Shown piece after piece: positions 6,625-8,006 of a stretch of 8,006 nt of DNA. Positions within the stretch are counted from its first letter, which is position 1; every line of letters begins with the position of its first letter. Location: assembly GCA_900548255.1 (NCBI GenBank), contig URKH01000080.1, forward strand, positions 1 to 8,006, given 5' to 3'. This DNA comes from an uncultured Collinsella sp. (GTDB taxonomy: Bacteria > Actinomycetota > Coriobacteriia > Coriobacteriales > Coriobacteriaceae). Below the pieces are notes generated by a model. It did no database searches. It was not told the DNA's origin and was given only the letters and a program-made list of their open reading frames with translations. The translations under genes and the position numbers were made by a program.

Positions 6625-6841
6625 GTCTTGATCTGTAACAGGAAGACCGATTTTTGGCCGCTAGATGTTACAGATCGAGACATTCCCCCAACCAGGTGCC
6701 AAACGTCTCGGTCTGTAACAGTTAGACGTTCTCCAGGCCCCCAAACGTTACAGATTTAGACAAACCAGCGGCGCCCAAGCGTTCGTCTCGATCTGTAACA
6801 GGTAGACCGGTTTTTTGTCCCTAAACGTTACAGATCGAGAC
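6625..6841. repeat. Array B: three 57-bp inverted-repeat units (upstream of nuclease-like gene)
   Basis: Units lie at 6625-6681, 6705-6761 and 6785-6841, exactly 80 bp apart, with 23-base spacers. They are the same family and orientation as array A: left arms GTCTTGATCTGTAACA, GTCTCGGTCTGTAACA and GTCTCGATCTGTAACA, right arms ending in TTAGAC or CGAGAC. The second and third units have CGTTACAG in place of TGTTACAG at the inner edge of the right arm. The array starts 20 bp upstream of the nuclease-like start codon and ends 42 bp after the stop of the 235-residue gene, so it occupies the presumed promoter and leader region of the nuclease-like gene. The 279-bp gap holds no gene that I can support. 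Wobble pairs support neither RNA strand consistently, so a DNA-level role is at least as likely as an RNA one. Confidence 0.93.
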
Positions 6842-6883
6842 ATAAAGACAGAAGGCAAGGCAGGACAACGCCAGGTCCATCCC

Positions 6884-7591
6884 CTACTCCCACTCCTGCT
6901 CGTAGATGTTGAGCGACTTCACGTACCGCCCCTGGGCGCCCATGATGTCGCGGACCAGGCGCAAAAAGAAGCTGACGCACGAGGTGTCAAAGCCGTCCTG
7001 CAGATCCTCGGGATGCACCGCACCCGGTCCATCGACCGCCGTGTCACTCAGACGCGCGATGTCATACAGATAGAGCTGTCCCGCCGTCAGCCAGACATCG
7101 TCGACGCAGGCGAGGCGCACCGCAATCGCGCCGTCGCTCCAATGCTCCTTTTGCACGATATGCGGGTCGTAGACATCAAAGCGACGGTCGGTGCGCGTAT
7201 CCTTCAGCGCAACCATGCCGTTCGCAGGATCCTTGTCCAAAATGCCAAAGCGCGAGAAATACTGTGTGTCGTGCACTTGCTCGAGCCGCTTGAGCGAGGC
7301 AGGCGAAAGCGATGCCGGCGGCTCGTCAACATATAGCTCGAGCAGCGTCTTGCCATGGCGATAGGGGCGCTCAAACAGCAGCCAATCGGTAAACGCCATG
7401 TTGTAGGCCATGATTTCGTTTTGAGAAGGTTCCTCGCAATAGCTGAGCCACGGATCGACGATAATCTCGAACTGCTCGCGCGCCGGCTCCAGAAACTGAA
7501 ACTTCCGCAGCATCCAAAAATGGGCCATGTCGGCAATATCGTTGCCGACGGCTTCGGACAGCTGCACTCGATCTAAAGCGTGGTCAGTCAT
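6884..7591 (-). CDS. Hypothetical protein, 235 residues
   Basis: I do not recognise a named family. The protein is acidic, soluble-looking and rich in aromatic residues, with no signal peptide or membrane helix. The N-terminal third is likely helical (HFWMLRKFQFLEPAREQFE). The middle reads DWLLFERPYRHGKTLLELYV (70-88), then LSPASLKRLEQVHDTQYFSRFGILDKD and GMVALKDTRTDRRFDVYDP (125-143), then GAIAVRLACVDDVWLTAG (154-171). That order, F-RP--G-TLLE-Y then a strand-rich L-D--T---F-V and a residue-poor ARL strand, reminds me of uncharacterised bacterial proteins often joined to SEC-C motifs, but no C-terminal cysteine motif is present here. Start ATG 7591 has GAGGAGG (7597-7603) 5 bases upstream. 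It is the gene before the nuclease-like gene on the same strand, with array B between them, so co-transcription is uncertain. Confidence 0.85.
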   Translation of the reverse strand: MTDHALDRVQLSEAVGNDIADMAHFWMLRKFQFLEPAREQFEIIVDPWLSYCEEPSQNEIMAYNMAFTDWLLFERPYRHGKTLLELYVDEPPASLSPASLKRLEQVHDTQYFSRFGILDKDPANGMVALKDTRTDRRFDVYDPHIVQKEHWSDGAIAVRLACVDDVWLTAGQLYLYDIARLSDTAVDGPGAVHPEDLQDGFDTSCVSFFLRLVRDIMGAQGRYVKSLNIYEQEWE

Positions 7592-7952
7592 GGCATCCTC
7601 CTCAAACTGATGAACCTCAATTTGAGCTTACGAGGAGGGTGGGCAGCCACGACTAGCGCGGGCAAAATAGGCCTCCGGCTGCAAACCAGATGCTGACCAA
7701 ACACTTGACGAAAAGCTTGACCGAAAATGCACACCGCAACAAAACAGCAGGTAAACATAGACAGCCAACTCGCCCTTTTGAGCCAGATGCCCGCAGCCAC
7801 CACAGAAACAACAGGTGGCCACAGCCCAAGAAGTCGGCAAATGAGCACCCACACGTCGACAAACGAGCAAATCGCTCGCAAAGAGTGTCCCCAACGACTA
7901 GACAAAAATGACCAGTCATTGGGTGTTCCTATAGTTTTGTCAACCGTCGGGG
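7592..7952. other. Non-coding stretch with hairpins, no gene supported
   Basis: This 361-bp stretch holds the leader of the 235-residue gene, including its ribosome site (7597-7603) and an 11-base odd palindrome CTCAATTTGAG (7616-7626) that could be an operator. Further right are a hairpin CGAGC/GCTCG (7864-7868, 7874-7878) and a longer one at 7890-7923. Open frames exist on both strands but show no family pattern, ribosome site or credible composition. I see no clear -35/-10 pair for the 235-residue gene. Confidence 0.5.
7890..7923 (-). terminator. Hairpin downstream of the IS110-like reading frame
   Basis: CCCAACGACT (7890-7899) mirrors AGTCATTGGG (7914-7923), with a 14-base AT-rich loop. 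The one mismatch on + becomes a U-G wobble on -, so the - strand RNA pairs completely; that is the strand of the transposase-like frame, which ends 30 bp earlier. No U-run follows the stem; another hairpin (7864-7878) followed by TTTGT on the - strand comes after it. It may be a weak terminator, part of the element end, or a structured insertion target. A GACAAAA/TTTTGTC pair (7901-7907, 7935-7941) overlaps it. Confidence 0.4.
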
Positions 7953-8006
7953 CTACTCCCGGTAGGGCACCCGGTCGCGCATCACGGCGTATATCGCCCT
8001 GAGCCG
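7953..8006 (-). CDS. C-terminal end of a transposase-like frame, IS110-like (partial)
   Basis: Only the last 17 codons and a TAG stop (7953-7955) are in the window; the gene continues past the right edge. The residues read RLRAIYAVMRDRVPYRE. The pattern of a basic/aliphatic helix, then MLRDG-PY or MRDR-PY close to the stop, resembles the C-terminus of IS110-family DEDD transposases. Seventeen residues are too few to prove it. If right, the end of the insertion element should lie within roughly 7880-7950. Confidence 0.45.
   Translation of the reverse strand, partial: RLRAIYAVMRDRVPYRE

Noticed and set aside
6625..6841. Intrinsic terminators for the upstream - strand gene
   Set aside because: The stems are long but have 25-base middles and no U-run after them on the - strand; three evenly spaced copies on both sides of a gene is not how terminators are arranged.
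7588..7905. 105-codon frame on the - strand running into the 235-residue gene
   Set aside because: Cys/Trp/Leu-rich composition, no ribosome site, and competing frames of similar length on both strands; it also spans hairpins. A small membrane protein cannot be fully excluded.
7727..8002. 91-codon frame on the + strand at the right edge
   Set aside because: Low-complexity Thr/Gln/Arg product, and it overlaps the transposase-like frame on the opposite strand, which has the better family resemblance.

Overview
The window is GC-rich, densely coded bacterial DNA. Its codon use and its families (a class-1B copper ATPase next to a CopZ-like chaperone and a CsoR repressor, AbiEi/DUF559-type proteins, short palindromic intergenic repeats) suggest an anaerobic gut actinobacterium of the Coriobacteriia, perhaps Collinsella-like. 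That placement is an impression from reading, not a search result.

Left part (1 to about 3030, + strand): a copper-homeostasis operon. A Cu(I)-exporting P1B-type ATPase (copA) is followed, after a 147-bp gap that folds into a large nested hairpin, by a 73-residue HMA copper chaperone (copZ) and a 90-residue CsoR-type Cu(I)-sensing repressor. CopZ would carry Cu(I), CopA would pump it out, and CsoR would release DNA when loaded with Cu(I). The operon promoter lies left of the window.

Middle (3030 to 5150): a short intergenic inverted repeat with GGGGACA/TGTCCCC ends, then a small two-helix membrane protein with a C-terminal zinc ribbon (+), a bidirectional terminator at 3676-3713, and a convergent metal-dependent amidohydrolase (-).

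Right part (5150 to 7600, all - strand): an orphan protein with an AbiEi-like N-terminal part and a DUF559/Vsr-like PD-(D/E)XK nuclease C-terminal part, and upstream of it an unrecognised 235-residue protein. The nuclease-like gene is bracketed by two arrays. Each array holds three 57-bp inverted-repeat units at an 80-81 bp period, giving twelve copies of an ATCTGTAACA core in alternating orientation about every 40 bp. This is the most unusual structure in the window.

Right edge (7592-8006): no convincing complete gene. It holds the leader of the 235-residue gene, several hairpins, and at the very edge the last 17 codons of a - strand reading frame that resembles the C-terminus of an IS110-family transposase.
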